Assembly: GCF_003570725.1 (NCBI RefSeq)
Contig: NZ_QWVS01000023.1
Location: forward strand, 62,001 to 126,000
From: Peribacillus asahii
GTDB lineage: Bacteria > Bacillota > Bacilli > Bacillales > DSM-1321
DNA: 64,000 bases
Direction of reading: 5' to 3'
The notes under the pieces were generated by a model that worked only from the letters and a program-made list of their open reading frames with translations, did not search any database and had not been told where the DNA came from. The translations under genes were made by a program, and so were the position numbers. Positions 36,964 to 46,445 of this stretch are shown here, one piece after another. Numbering within the stretch: the first letter of the stretch is position 1; every line of letters starts with the position of its first letter.

Positions 36964-36992
36964 GAGACTCTAGGTTTGCTAGGGTCTCTTTT
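36964..36992 (+). terminator. Terminator after flagellin remnant B
   Basis: GAGACTCTAG / CTAGGGTCTC around GTTTG, then TTTT. Same layout as the terminator of the first flagellin gene. Confidence 0.8.
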
Positions 36993-37027
36993 ACATTATT
37001 GTTTCTGTAAGATAATGGAGGGGAACT

Positions 37028-37318
37028 ATGGATATTATTATAGAAATAGATTATATAGATGGCTCTTATGAACCTTCTATTAATGTTATCGGTTCATTTG
37101 CTGTTTCAGGTATTTCAGATTTTGAGTTGAAAGAGACCTTATTTGAAGCAGTAGAAGCTATAAAAAACGCTTTGAAAAATATTGATTTTAGTAAGTGTAC
37201 AGTTGTGTTTTGTTCCAGCGCTAACAAAAATCATAGGGGAGTTTTAAATCATGATGATATAGAACTTTTTGCAAACAATGATTTTTTGGACCTCGTGGCT
37301 AGTGGTCAAACCTCGTAG
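37028..37318 (+). CDS. Small hypothetical protein in the flagellin region
   Basis: 96 residues, good site (AATGGAGGGG) before the ATG. Acidic, predicted alternating strand and helix (IIIEIDYIDGSYEPSINVIG, LFEAVEAIKNALKNIDFSK). I do not recognise a family. First of three small genes in a row with 37 and 20 bases between them, probably one transcript ending in a YjfB-like gene. Confidence 0.65.
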   Translation: MDIIIEIDYIDGSYEPSINVIGSFAVSGISDFELKETLFEAVEAIKNALKNIDFSKCTVVFCSSANKNHRGVLNHDDIELFANNDFLDLVASGQTS

Positions 37319-37355
37319 TCGTTATAAAAAAAGCTGTTTGACAGGAGGTAACTAG

Positions 37356-37595
37356 ATGGATAAGGATGAACAAGCACATAAAGAGTTTCTTGAAGAACAG
37401 CTTCAATGGTGTAAAGAACAAGACTGTGTCTTAGCAGAGATAGAAATAAAGCTTCATGAAATGAAAAAAATAGCTCAATACGCTCTCAATCATGAACTTA
37501 CTGCAATAGAAATTGAACAATTCAATGCTCAATTAAACGAATTGAAAGTTGAGGTTCATTTTCTAGAAAAGCAACTACACTCTGTTGTCCATTAG
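37356..37595 (+). CDS. Small coiled-coil hypothetical protein
   Basis: 79 residues, GACAGGAGGT before the ATG. Nearly all helical, with charged heptads (QDCVLAEIEIKLHEMKKIAQ and FNAQLNELKVEVHFLEKQL). Size and character resemble flagellar chaperones, but there is no clear family match. Flanked by the other two small genes. Confidence 0.65.
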   Translation: MDKDEQAHKEFLEEQLQWCKEQDCVLAEIEIKLHEMKKIAQYALNHELTAIEIEQFNAQLNELKVEVHFLEKQLHSVVH

Positions 37596-37615
37596 AAAGA
37601 GAAAGGTGGTGTTTT

Positions 37616-37816
37616 ATGGATATTGCATTAATGTCAATGGCATTGAGTCAAGGACAAATTCAACAACAAGCTTCGATGTCAGTAATGAAGGTGGCAATGG
37701 GAAATGCAGAACAACAGGATGAAGCTCTTCAGAAGTTAATGAGTACGACTGATGCAACAGCAATTCAACATGCTGTTCAGCCACATTTAGGTGGAAACAT
37801 TGATTTGAAATTGTAG
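37616..37816 (+). CDS. YjfB-like putative motility protein
   Basis: 66 residues: MDIALMSMALSQGQIQQQAS at the start and a C-terminal VQPHLGGNIDLKL match the YjfB family, small sigma-D regulon proteins of unknown function in Bacillus. AAAGGTGGT site upstream. Confidence 0.78.
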   Translation: MDIALMSMALSQGQIQQQASMSVMKVAMGNAEQQDEALQKLMSTTDATAIQHAVQPHLGGNIDLKL

Positions 37817-38002
37817 AAGAACCATTTTAGAGTAGCCAAGCTGAGGTTGCTCTTTTTTAACGAATAAGTCACAATGTCGGTTCTACTGAATTTCGGTTCC
37901 TGTCCCCCACTCTACTAATTTTTGGAACTTAAGACTGTATAAAAGGAAAGTTATCGTTTTACCACTATTAATTTAACTTTCTAGGAAGTGGTAAACGAAT
38001 AG

Positions 38003-38248
38003 GTATCTGGACCATCTACACGAGGGCAAAAAAGGAGGGAATACCAGTTAGAAAATGGGCAGGATGCAAATAGTTATCATCTATTGTTAAAAGCAATTGC
38101 CCAAAATCCACCTATTGTTAGTATTTCTCTAGACGAAATGAAAGAAAGGGTCAATCAGCCAACAATCCATTCAAAAGAAAAGATTGAGAGAAATAAGATT
38201 AGAGACGCTTTTCAAAAATTGATGTTGTGTCACAGTGACTTTTTGTGA
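38003..38248 (+). pseudogene. Open fragment without start codon
   Basis: 81 codons open after a TAG at 38000-38002, with no start codon or ribosome site near its 5' end. The translation (SGPSTRGQKRREYQLENGQD, then NSYHLLLKAIAQNPPIVSI and TIHSKEKIERNKIRDAFQKL) looks like real protein, helical and charged, probably the C-terminal end of a lost gene. Family not recognised. The gap 37817-38426 otherwise holds DnaA-box-like sites and a terminator. Confidence 0.5.
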
Positions 38249-38258
38249 TTTTTTGAAT

Positions 38259-38278
38259 TGTGGATATCCTGTGTATAA
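38259..38278. other. Two DnaA-box-like 9-mers
   Basis: TGTGGATAT (38259-38267) and TGTGTATAA (38270-38278), each one base off TGTGGATAA (the reverse of TTATCCACA). The surrounding GTCACAG-GACTTTT and the boxes are repeated near 50506-50557. Confidence 0.45.
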
Positions 38279-38286
38279 CTTTGTGG

Positions 38287-38331
38287 GAAAACCATAAATC
38301 CTATGTATTACTTAGGGTTTATGGTTTTTCT
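38287..38331 (+). terminator. Terminator-like hairpin
   Basis: AAAACCATAAA-CCTA / TAGGGTTTATGGTTTT then TTCTTTG. It ends transcripts from the small-gene group or the lost gene. Confidence 0.7.
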
Positions 38332-38426
38332 TTGTTTTTGTGAAAATATCCCTAGGATTTCCAATGAAAATCCTTTGTTTCTAACCGATACAAAAGGTAG
38401 GTTAATTAGAACGGGGTGTAACTTGA

Positions 38427-41400
38427 ATGCAAATTATTCAAAATAACTATAGATCAATTTCACAAACAGCAGTTCCTTCTTCGCAGCCGGATGTTGGGGA
38501 TTTGCTTCAAGTATCTGTAAAGGAACGAGTGAGTAATCAAGAAGCCTTTGTTTCGATCAGGGGAACGACCACAAAAGTTCAATTTGAAGGCAATGTTCCG
38601 AAGCAAGATCAAGTGTTTGTTGAAATTACAGGAAAAACAGCGGAAGGATATTATACGGTTAAAAGGTCTGATAAAACTCCGAGTATGCCTGCTGCTCAGA
38701 CTAATATGTCGCATAGTGCGGATTCCGAATTAACTGAGATTGTGAAAGCTTTTTCATCACGTGGAGTGTCACTGACGAAAGATCAAATGAATGTGATGAA
38801 GGAGTTTATCGCTAAAGGGCCAGGAACAGCTGAACAAAAAGCAGAGACGTTACGTGTAATGGCTCAAAAGCAAATTGGCGTTACGAATCATACGGTCAAG
38901 GCGGTGCATGAAGCGTTAAATGGTAAAACGTTATCAGCATCGTTAATGTCAGTGTTAGATGAATTAGGTGTACAACTTCAATCGAGAAATACTTCTACGC
39001 CGGCTAAAAGTATAGCAACAGTGCGAACAGAAGCACAACGAGAACCGAATGTAGCAAAGTCTATCCAAATGGTAGAAGATTTTTTAAAAAGTACGAATTT
39101 GAATGAAGCAAGCAAAAAGAAATTAGAACAAAGCGTTTCAGAAGCGAAGAAACTCTCGCAAGCAGGACAAACCGTTCAGGCGAAAGTGCAGTTGATTCAA
39201 CATTTAGTAGCAGTCGAGAAGCAAGTGAATGCTGATAAGGCTAATACCACTGCGGAGATGTCTGCTTCTAAAAGTGCTAGTGAAGCAATCCTTCAGGTAA
39301 AAGAAAAGGTAGCACAAGAATCAAATGTAGCCCGAGCACTAGAACAAGTAAGAGAAGTAGCTAAGACGGAGAATCTGCCAGTGAAAGCAATGGAAAAGCT
39401 AGATAAAGTCATAGAGGAAGTCACACGTTTAGTCCAAACAGGTCAAAGTGTTCAAGCGAAAGCTCAGTTAACGCAGTCTTTAAGTCAACTGGAGCAAGAG
39501 CTACGAGTAGAGGAAGCGCAACCAAGCGAAGTGATTCGCCAGGTGAAAGAAAAAGTAGCGCAAGAGCCGAATGTAGCCCGAGCGCTAGAACAAGTAAGAG
39601 AGGTAGCTAAGGCGGAGAATCTGCCAGTGAAAGCAGTGAAAAAGTTGGATAAAGTGATACAGGAAGCGGCACGCCTTGTCCAAACAGGTCAAAGCATTCA
39701 AGCGAAAACGCAATTAACGCAGTCTTTAAAACAACTGGAACAAGAGTTGCAAGTAGAAGAAATGAAACCGAGCGAAGTGATTCGTCAGGTAAAAGAGAAA
39801 GCAGCACAGGAACCAAATATATCCAGAGTGCTCGAACACGTAAAGGAAGTAGCGAAGGCAGCAAACCTACCAGCACAAGCGGTAGAAAAGCTAGATAAAG
39901 TGATACAGGAAGCGGCACGCCTTGTCCAAACAGGTCAAAGTGTCCAAGCAAAAGTGCAGTTAACACGAGCCTTATCGCAACTAGAACAACAGTTGCAAAT
40001 GGCCGAAATAAACCCAAGCGAAGCAGTCCGTCAGGTCAAAGAAAAAGTAGCACAAGAGCCGAATGTGGCCAGAGCACTTGAACAAGTAAAAGAACTGGTA
40101 AAAACTGTGGATTTACCAGCAAAAGTAGCAGAACAGCTAGACAAAGCGATGCGAGAAGCGATCCGGCTTGTGGAAACAGGTCAAAGTGTCCAAGCGAAAG
40201 CGCAGTTAACACAAGCCTTATCGCAACTGGGACAAGAACTACAAGTAGCCGAAACAAAACCAAGCGAAGCAATCTATCAGGTAAAAGAAAAAGTAGCCCA
40301 AGAGCCGAATGTGGCTAGAGCACTCGAACAAGTAAAAGAAGTAACGAAAAGTGCAAACCTGCCAACAAAGGTGATAGAAAAGCTAGATAAAGTGATGCAG
40401 GAAGTGAACCGACTTGCTCAAACAGGTCAAAGTGTTCAAGCGAAAGCGCAGTTAAAGCAAGCTTTAAATCAATTGGAACAAGAGTTACAAGTAGCCGAAA
40501 TAAAACCAAGCGAAGTAATTCGCCAAGTAAAAGAAAAAGTCACGCAAGAACCAAATATAGCCAGAGCGTTAGATCAAGTAAAAGAAGCAGTAAAAACGAC
40601 GAACTTACCAGTAAAAGCGGTAGAAAAACTAGACAAAGTGATACAAGAAGCCACCCGTTTGGCCCAAACAGGTCAAAGCGTCCAAGCGAAAGTCCAATTA
40701 ACGCAATCTCTTGTACAATTGGAGCAAGACTTACAAATAGCTGAAACAAAGTCAAGCGAGGCCATTCGCCAGGTGAAAGAAAAGGTAGCGCAAGAACCGA
40801 ATATAGCTCGAGCTCTAGAACAAGTAAGAGAAGTCGCGAAAACTCCGAACCTGCCATTGCAAGCAGCGGAAAAACTAGACAAAGTAATACAAGAAGCTGC
40901 ACGTCTTGCGCAACCAGGCCAAAGCGTCCAAGCGAAAGTGCAGTTAACCCAGGCTTTGAATCAACTGGAACAAGAGCTACACGTAGCTGAAATGAAACCA
41001 AGTGAAGCAATTCGTCAAGTAAAAGAAAAAGTGGCGCAAGAATCGAGTATAGCTCGAGCGCTTGAACAAGTGAAAGAAGTAGTAAAAACGTCGAACCTAC
41101 CAACAAAAGCAATAGAACTAGAACAACTAGACAAGGTGATGCAAGAAGCCACACGCCTCGCACAAACGGGTCAAACTATCCAAGCGAAAGCACAGTTAAT
41201 ACAAACGTTACATCAACTCGAGCAAAATTTACAAGTCGAGGAATCACCAAAGTCAACGGCGGCTCTAAATCAATTAAAAGACAAAATCATGCAAGAACCG
41301 AATATCTCTAAAGCGATTGAACAAACGAAAGAAGCTATAAAAACACCAGGAATGCCAACGCAAGTGATTCAGAAGCTTGAACAAGCAGTTCAGGAAGCAA

Positions 41401-43001
41401 CGAAACTTCACTCGATTGGTCGAGATGCTCAAGCGAAAATTCAACTAACTGGTCACCTGAATCAGTTGTTGCAATCTGTAGGAACAACTGAAGCTAGTGC
41501 TACAACTGCGAATGAGCAACAAAGTCCTTCTGTGGCCTCTAAAGATACAAATATAGCAGAGACAATACGTAATCTAGTAAAAGATATACAAAAAGATCCG
41601 TCATTAGCGAAAGTACTTGATAAAACAGCGGCATTGCTCGCTGAACAGGGCACAAATGAAGAATTGAATGAATTAAAACAAGCACATGACAAAGCGCAAC
41701 AGCTTCAAGAAAATGGGCGTGAATTAGCAGCCAGACGCGAACTTTCAACTGCTCTTTCGAAAGTCGAACGGAATCTCGGCATTCAGCAATCTACTTCTCA
41801 AGAAAATACATTATCGCAAGCAGAACAATATGAGATTAATGAGGCGGTTCAAACATTAAAATTGGATTCGCAAAATGTCATGGTGACTGAAATTACGAAG
41901 AAGCTGTCACAGATGGCGATTGATTTTAAAACGTTGAAGCGGGAGATTACAAGAAATTTAGATAATATTTCAAGGATGCTTGAAAATCGAAATATTTTAC
42001 CACAAGCCAATGTAAAGCAAATTTTAGAGTCGACGATTCATAAGCTCGATAATGCGATTTTAAAGGGAGACTATTTGCTTTACACAGATATGTCGACAGA
42101 AAAGAAAATGCTTGCCGTAAGCTCTCAGCTGGCTGAAGCAAAAAAATTACTAGCAAAAGGCGAAATTAGCGAAGCGAATAAAATTGTGAAAGAAGTGAAG
42201 GCAAATATCGAAAACATTGTCTTCAAGCCTTCGGATGTAAAGGTGAAGCATTTTGTTTCAGACAAGCTTGGTTTAGAAAACTTTTCTTCAGCGCGTCAAA
42301 TGGCTAGCACCGTTGAACAAGCGGTGCAACCTTTTACAAACAATGAGCCTTCAGCACGTCAAATGTATGACACGATTCGAAGACTCGGCTTAACGCATGA
42401 AAATGATGCCGGTTTTTCACTTGTTTCCAAAGATGGAACATCAGCTGATCCGCAGCAAACAGAAAATTTAAAATCGGCATTAATGAAAATGATGAAAAAT
42501 GAAGAGATGAAGCCGCAGCTTATGCAGCAAGTAGAGCAAACGGTGAATAATATTACCGGTCAACAGCTTTTGAATAAACAAGACTCTTCAGGGATGCAAA
42601 ATTTATTTTTTCAGCTGCCATATATGATGGAAAAACAAGTAGAAAACATCAAAATATATGTGAATTCACGAAAAGATGGCGAGAAGGTAGATTGGGAGAA
42701 CTGCAGCATCTATTTTGTGTTGGAAACGAAGCGTTTAGGCGATATTGGAGTTCTTCTATCTTCTTCTGAAAAAAATGTGAGCCTTACGTTCCGCAGTAAT
42801 AAAGAACAGTTGTCGGAGAAATTGGCGGACTTTACAGAAGTAACGCAAGAGCGGTTCCGCGAAATTGGCTATCAGTTACAGACGATGAATGTGAAGCCTC
42901 TCAATGAACCACAGGCAAGTGCGGCAACAGAAGAACGAGTTACGGAGAAAGCGCAATTAGCTCCGACTTTTACGGAGAAGGGATATGATTTTTCAATATG
43001 A
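38427..43001 (+). CDS. Giant repeat-bearing FliK/YlqG-like protein
   Basis: 1524 residues, GGGGTG site. N-terminal region (1-90) has a beta-rich VGDLLQVSVKERV domain; residues about 205-284 hold one degenerate repeat; 285-942 hold eight near-identical 82-residue helical repeats (SEVIRQVKEKVAQEPNVARA, then LPVKA-EKLDKVIQEA-RL-QTGQSVQAK-QLTQ); two degenerate repeats follow. The C-terminal 200 residues (FFQLPYMMEKQVENIKIYV, then LGDIGVLLSS) are like the FliK/Flg_hook C-terminal domain. The next gene is an FlhB-tail protein, the partner FliK acts on. This parallels ylqG-ylqH in B. subtilis, but the protein is about three times longer. Role inferred, not proven. Confidence 0.75.
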   Translation: MQIIQNNYRSISQTAVPSSQPDVGDLLQVSVKERVSNQEAFVSIRGTTTKVQFEGNVPKQDQVFVEITGKTAEGYYTVKRSDKTPSMPAAQTNMSHSADSELTEIVKAFSSRGVSLTKDQMNVMKEFIAKGPGTAEQKAETLRVMAQKQIGVTNHTVKAVHEALNGKTLSASLMSVLDELGVQLQSRNTSTPAKSIATVRTEAQREPNVAKSIQMVEDFLKSTNLNEASKKKLEQSVSEAKKLSQAGQTVQAKVQLIQHLVAVEKQVNADKANTTAEMSASKSASEAILQVKEKVAQESNVARALEQVREVAKTENLPVKAMEKLDKVIEEVTRLVQTGQSVQAKAQLTQSLSQLEQELRVEEAQPSEVIRQVKEKVAQEPNVARALEQVREVAKAENLPVKAVKKLDKVIQEAARLVQTGQSIQAKTQLTQSLKQLEQELQVEEMKPSEVIRQVKEKAAQEPNISRVLEHVKEVAKAANLPAQAVEKLDKVIQEAARLVQTGQSVQAKVQLTRALSQLEQQLQMAEINPSEAVRQVKEKVAQEPNVARALEQVKELVKTVDLPAKVAEQLDKAMREAIRLVETGQSVQAKAQLTQALSQLGQELQVAETKPSEAIYQVKEKVAQEPNVARALEQVKEVTKSANLPTKVIEKLDKVMQEVNRLAQTGQSVQAKAQLKQALNQLEQELQVAEIKPSEVIRQVKEKVTQEPNIARALDQVKEAVKTTNLPVKAVEKLDKVIQEATRLAQTGQSVQAKVQLTQSLVQLEQDLQIAETKSSEAIRQVKEKVAQEPNIARALEQVREVAKTPNLPLQAAEKLDKVIQEAARLAQPGQSVQAKVQLTQALNQLEQELHVAEMKPSEAIRQVKEKVAQESSIARALEQVKEVVKTSNLPTKAIELEQLDKVMQEATRLAQTGQTIQAKAQLIQTLHQLEQNLQVEESPKSTAALNQLKDKIMQEPNISKAIEQTKEAIKTPGMPTQVIQKLEQAVQEATKLHSIGRDAQAKIQLTGHLNQLLQSVGTTEASATTANEQQSPSVASKDTNIAETIRNLVKDIQKDPSLAKVLDKTAALLAEQGTNEELNELKQAHDKAQQLQENGRELAARRELSTALSKVERNLGIQQSTSQENTLSQAEQYEINEAVQTLKLDSQNVMVTEITKKLSQMAIDFKTLKREITRNLDNISRMLENRNILPQANVKQILESTIHKLDNAILKGDYLLYTDMSTEKKMLAVSSQLAEAKKLLAKGEISEANKIVKEVKANIENIVFKPSDVKVKHFVSDKLGLENFSSARQMASTVEQAVQPFTNNEPSARQMYDTIRRLGLTHENDAGFSLVSKDGTSADPQQTENLKSALMKMMKNEEMKPQLMQQVEQTVNNITGQQLLNKQDSSGMQNLFFQLPYMMEKQVENIKIYVNSRKDGEKVDWENCSIYFVLETKRLGDIGVLLSSSEKNVSLTFRSNKEQLSEKLADFTEVTQERFREIGYQLQTMNVKPLNEPQASAATEERVTEKAQLAPTFTEKGYDFSI
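39279..41252 (+). repeat. Eight tandem 246-bp coding repeats
   Basis: The S-E codons of each unit start at 39279, 39525, 39771, 40017, 40263, 40509, 40755 and 41001, exactly 246 bp apart; the last unit has a 6-bp insertion. DNA identity between units is high, so recent unequal exchange or slippage is likely, and the copy number probably varies between strains. Confidence 0.92.
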
Positions 43002-43297
43002 GAAATTCACTATATGTTAACCAAAAAAATAAAAAAAAGGTGAGTGGACCGACGGCGGCTGTTATTCGATACGATGACAGCAAAGGAGCGGTGCCGACGG
43101 TCGTGGCTCACGGGTCCGGTCAAGTCGCTCAAAAAATTATGGAGCTAGCAAAGCAAAATAACATTCAAATGCAAGAAGATGAATCGCTCGTCGGTGCCTT
43201 ATTAAACGTTGATCTTGGGGAGTCGATTCCGCCGCAATTATATGCGGTGATGGCCGAGATTTTAATATTATTGGAAGAACTCGATCAAAGTTATTAA
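42998..43297 (+). CDS. FlhB C-terminal-domain protein (YlqH-like)
   Basis: 99 residues; overlaps the previous stop (ATGA). It matches the cytoplasmic tail of FlhB without the membrane part: TAAVIRYDDSKGAVPTVVAH, ENN-like MELAKQNNIQMQED, and LLNVDLGESIPPQLYAVMAE. The usual NPTH cleavage motif is replaced by GPTA. In B. subtilis ylqH follows ylqG in the same way. It may modulate export switching. Confidence 0.85.
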   Translation: MRNSLYVNQKNKKKVSGPTAAVIRYDDSKGAVPTVVAHGSGQVAQKIMELAKQNNIQMQEDESLVGALLNVDLGESIPPQLYAVMAEILILLEELDQSY

Positions 43298-43321
43298 AAG
43301 TTAGATAGCTTTTACCGATAA
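43295..43321 (+). promoter_or_regulatory. Sigma-D promoter for FliS-like gene and second flagellin
   Basis: TAAA (43295-43298), 15 bases, ACCGATAA (43314-43321). It overlaps the stop of the FlhB-tail gene and lies 36 bases before the FliS-like gene. Confidence 0.85.
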
Positions 43322-43356
43322 TTATAGTAGCTAAGTTAAAAGGTGGAGATACAAAA

Positions 43357-43779
43357 GTGGAATTTCTTTCGGAAGAGATGATTTATCAAAAAACACCACA
43401 AGAACTAACAGCGTTTTTGTATGAAGGGTTAATCGAAAACCTAGAACAAGCTATGACCTTAATTGAAAAGAAAGATTATATAGAATCAAACAAAAAACTA
43501 CAAAAAGCAAATGATATTCTCCATAGATTAGGTGTTGGTTTAAAGTATGAAGCAGGTCCGATTGCCGAACAATTGGATAGGCTGTATAACTTTATGGCGG
43601 ATGAATTAGTCTCAGCCAACTTAAAAAAAGATACGGAAAAAATTCAAGGTGTGCTCAAAATTGTTGGAGAAATAGCAAGTGCTTGGAGTATCGCATTGAA
43701 AAAGACTCCAAATCCAACGCAAAAAATCAATCGAAAAGTTGCAGCGTATGAATCTAGCATTATGAGAATAAATCAATAA
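43357..43779 (+). CDS. FliS-like flagellin chaperone, paralogue
   Basis: 140 residues. The FliS pattern is present: [37 protein letters not shown] and [20 protein letters not shown]. FliS binds the flagellin C-terminus in the cytoplasm. It sits 22 bases before the second flagellin gene and is different in sequence from the standard fliS at 48912, so it probably serves that flagellin. Confidence 0.85.
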   Translation: MEFLSEEMIYQKTPQELTAFLYEGLIENLEQAMTLIEKKDYIESNKKLQKANDILHRLGVGLKYEAGPIAEQLDRLYNFMADELVSANLKKDTEKIQGVLKIVGEIASAWSIALKKTPNPTQKINRKVAAYESSIMRINQ

Positions 43780-43801
43780 GTTACATAGAGGAGATAAATA
43801 C

Positions 43802-46375
43802 ATGAAGATCAATCATAATATTACAGCATTAAATGCTTATAGAAATTTATCGGTAAACAACTCTACTACGGCAAAAAGTTTAGAAAAGCTTTCCTCTGGA
43901 TTACGTATTAACCGCGCCTCAGATGATGCAGCAGGATTGGCTATCTCTGAAAAAATGCGTTCACAGATCCGAGGTTTGGATATGGCTCAGCGAAATGCGC
44001 TGGATGGAATCTCATTTATTCAAACAGCTGAGGGAGCATTATCTTCTACGCACTCTATTTTACAAAGAATGCGTGAATTAGCGGTTCAAGCAGGTAATGA
44101 TTCAAACACAGATGTTGATAGAGCAGCTATTCAAGAGGAAATGAATCAATTAACAAATGAAATTAATCGTATTACTAATACAACGGAATTTAATACGAAG
44201 AAGCTGTTGAATGGGGATCTGGAGATTATTGGGGATTTAAAACAAATAAAGAATGATTCAATCTCTGGTACATTAGGTAACTCAGTAGTAGTCGGGATGA
44301 ATAGCTCGGAAGGAAAATACCAAGTTGAAATTTCAGATTTAGCAGACCCATTAAACCCAATTCAAAACTTAGATACTAACCAAGTAGATGGAGGTACGAA
44401 CGCTACGGTTAGCCAAGTAATAGCAGGAGCAGATATTGACTTGGCTGCAGGTTCTTATAAGGCTGTAATTTCCAGTACACAAGCAAAAAACACAGCTAAT
44501 TTAGGAGCTGTTGATAATGGTCAATCTGCTGCTAATATTAATGTTTTTGAAACCACTGCAGGAAACAAACCAATTACAGTTGATGCCGGTTCTAGTCTGA
44601 ATGGGGCTGGTTACTATGTTAATGTAGAGAAGACTATTGACAAATCAATTGATTCTATTAGTGATACTTCCATTTCTAATTTAGATTTAGACACAGCAAC
44701 TGAGGGAAAATACGAAATTACAACAAGTGTTAATGTAAATGGTAACGATGCGACTGGCAGTACATTAAAAGCTGATGGTGTCATTACTGCGGTAACAATT
44801 GCTGAAGACTCCGATTATGAAAATGATAATTATCAAATTACGTTAACACAATCTGATACAGATGCTACAGATGGAAAAGAAGTTTGGACTTTTGCTTTAT
44901 CCCACGATGGTGTAGTAAATGATACATCTATTAATGTTGATATAACTAGTACATCGGGTCCTCTAACTATTCAATTGGGTGACATGAGCATTAGTATTGA
45001 TTTAAATAAGTTGAAATCAGGGAGTACTTTTGACGATGGCAATGCTGACTCACCATATAATGGAGGAATCCTTAATTTAACAATTGGTAATGAAGTGACT
45101 GTTAAACAAGAAAAAACTGGGGTTACCGTTACACAAACATTTGCTAAAGGTAGTAACGTAAATCAGTTAGCATTTGATTTTAGTAATAATGGTGGAGAAG
45201 GGCAATTAAAGTTAGATGTAGTTGATGATTCAAACCAGTTTGTTGGAGGAAATTCGTATACTACTGATATTCATTGGGATGATAAATATACAGTTGGCGT
45301 ATATGATGGATCTAATAATTTATTAGGGACAGAGAAGGAAATATTAGAAAATGATCTTACAGATTTATCTAAGCTTACGAATGTCCAACTAGGTGAGGCT
45401 GCACATGGAGTATTTGTTGACTTGACACGTGACGGCTTAGAATCCATGACAGATAGTGAGCAAGTCAAAATGAGCTTTGATGTAACAAATAATACGGAGC
45501 GAGCTGTTCAACTGAAAGATGCTTCCGGTAACTCAGTTTCTAGTTTGTTTGTTCTTGATAATTCAATCGGTGAAGAATCGAGTGTCATAGTGGGTACAGG
45601 TCTAAAATTAGATTATGACGGATTGACTATTCAAAATGGCGAGATTGAATTTGAAATCGAGAATGTTGTTCCAAGTGATTATAGAATGACATTGAAACAA
45701 GATACTGATGGTGACGGTAATTATGAAACAACTGTAGTAGATAAACAAGCATTTACCTTAGGTGATAAAGTTTCGTTAGGTACATCAGGTATTGAAGTAC
45801 AAACTAATTTATCAACTGCCATTACGGATTCTGCTACCTTTGAAATCGAAAATGCTGAGGAAGATAACTCTGCTACTTTACAAATTGGAGCAAATGCTGG
45901 TCAAACTGTTAATCTTGAGATTAAAGATATGAGTGCAGGGGCTCTTGGTGTAAGTGCGAGTGAAGAAGGCGGAGAGCAAGAGATTGAATTGCTAAATGGT
46001 GAGAAAGTAAAAGTTTGGTATACAACTACAAAACAAGTCAATGACGGTATGTCTAAAGAAGCTATTGAGTTTGGGCTTGATATTTCTTCTAATGAAAAAG
46101 CCGCAGCGGCGATTACTGTTCTTGATGATGCGATTCAAAGAGTATCTGCTGAACGTTCTCGTATGGGGGCAGTTCAAAACCGTTTAGAGTATGCGATAGA
46201 TAATTTAAAATATATGAGTGAAAATGTGACAGCGTCTGAGTCTCGTATTCGTGACTTAGATATGGCTCTTGAAATGACAACTTATACAAAGAATAATATC
46301 CTTGTTCAGTCAGCTCAAGCAATGCTTGCACAAGCGAATCAAATGCCTCAAGGCGTGCTACAATTATTAAAATAA
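43802..46375 (+). CDS. Second flagellin, 857 residues, intron-free
   Basis: Start has AGAGGAGAT. N-terminal [41 protein letters not shown]-terminal [13 protein letters not shown], then [17 protein letters not shown]. Between them are about 600 residues of beta-rich surface domain with many Asp, Asn and Thr, unlike the first flagellin's. Filaments with such domains are thick or sheathed-looking in other bacteria. At the intron 1 position the codon is GGA instead of GGT, so the required U is missing; the intron 2 position has GAT^ATGGCT. Sigma-D promoter at 43295. Confidence 0.92.
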   Translation: MKINHNITALNAYRNLSVNNSTTAKSLEKLSSGLRINRASDDAAGLAISEKMRSQIRGLDMAQRNALDGISFIQTAEGALSSTHSILQRMRELAVQAGNDSNTDVDRAAIQEEMNQLTNEINRITNTTEFNTKKLLNGDLEIIGDLKQIKNDSISGTLGNSVVVGMNSSEGKYQVEISDLADPLNPIQNLDTNQVDGGTNATVSQVIAGADIDLAAGSYKAVISSTQAKNTANLGAVDNGQSAANINVFETTAGNKPITVDAGSSLNGAGYYVNVEKTIDKSIDSISDTSISNLDLDTATEGKYEITTSVNVNGNDATGSTLKADGVITAVTIAEDSDYENDNYQITLTQSDTDATDGKEVWTFALSHDGVVNDTSINVDITSTSGPLTIQLGDMSISIDLNKLKSGSTFDDGNADSPYNGGILNLTIGNEVTVKQEKTGVTVTQTFAKGSNVNQLAFDFSNNGGEGQLKLDVVDDSNQFVGGNSYTTDIHWDDKYTVGVYDGSNNLLGTEKEILENDLTDLSKLTNVQLGEAAHGVFVDLTRDGLESMTDSEQVKMSFDVTNNTERAVQLKDASGNSVSSLFVLDNSIGEESSVIVGTGLKLDYDGLTIQNGEIEFEIENVVPSDYRMTLKQDTDGDGNYETTVVDKQAFTLGDKVSLGTSGIEVQTNLSTAITDSATFEIENAEEDNSATLQIGANAGQTVNLEIKDMSAGALGVSASEEGGEQEIELLNGEKVKVWYTTTKQVNDGMSKEAIEFGLDISSNEKAAAAITVLDDAIQRVSAERSRMGAVQNRLEYAIDNLKYMSENVTASESRIRDLDMALEMTTYTKNNILVQSAQAMLAQANQMPQGVLQLLK

Positions 46376-46387
46376 TAGTATAAAGTC

Positions 46388-46415
46388 AAAGGAGAGGAGA
46401 TCCCTCTCCTTTTTT
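46388..46415 (+). terminator. Terminator of the second flagellin gene
   Basis: GGAGAGG / CCTCTCC with a short loop, then TTTTTT. Confidence 0.8.
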
Positions 46416-46445
46416 ACAATATCTTGCTAAATTAGGTGATAGATA

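Noticed and set aside
39607-41163. Leucine-rich minus-strand frames opposite the repeat gene
   Set aside because: They mirror the repeat of the plus-strand gene; no ribosome sites or membrane-protein pattern beyond codon shadow.
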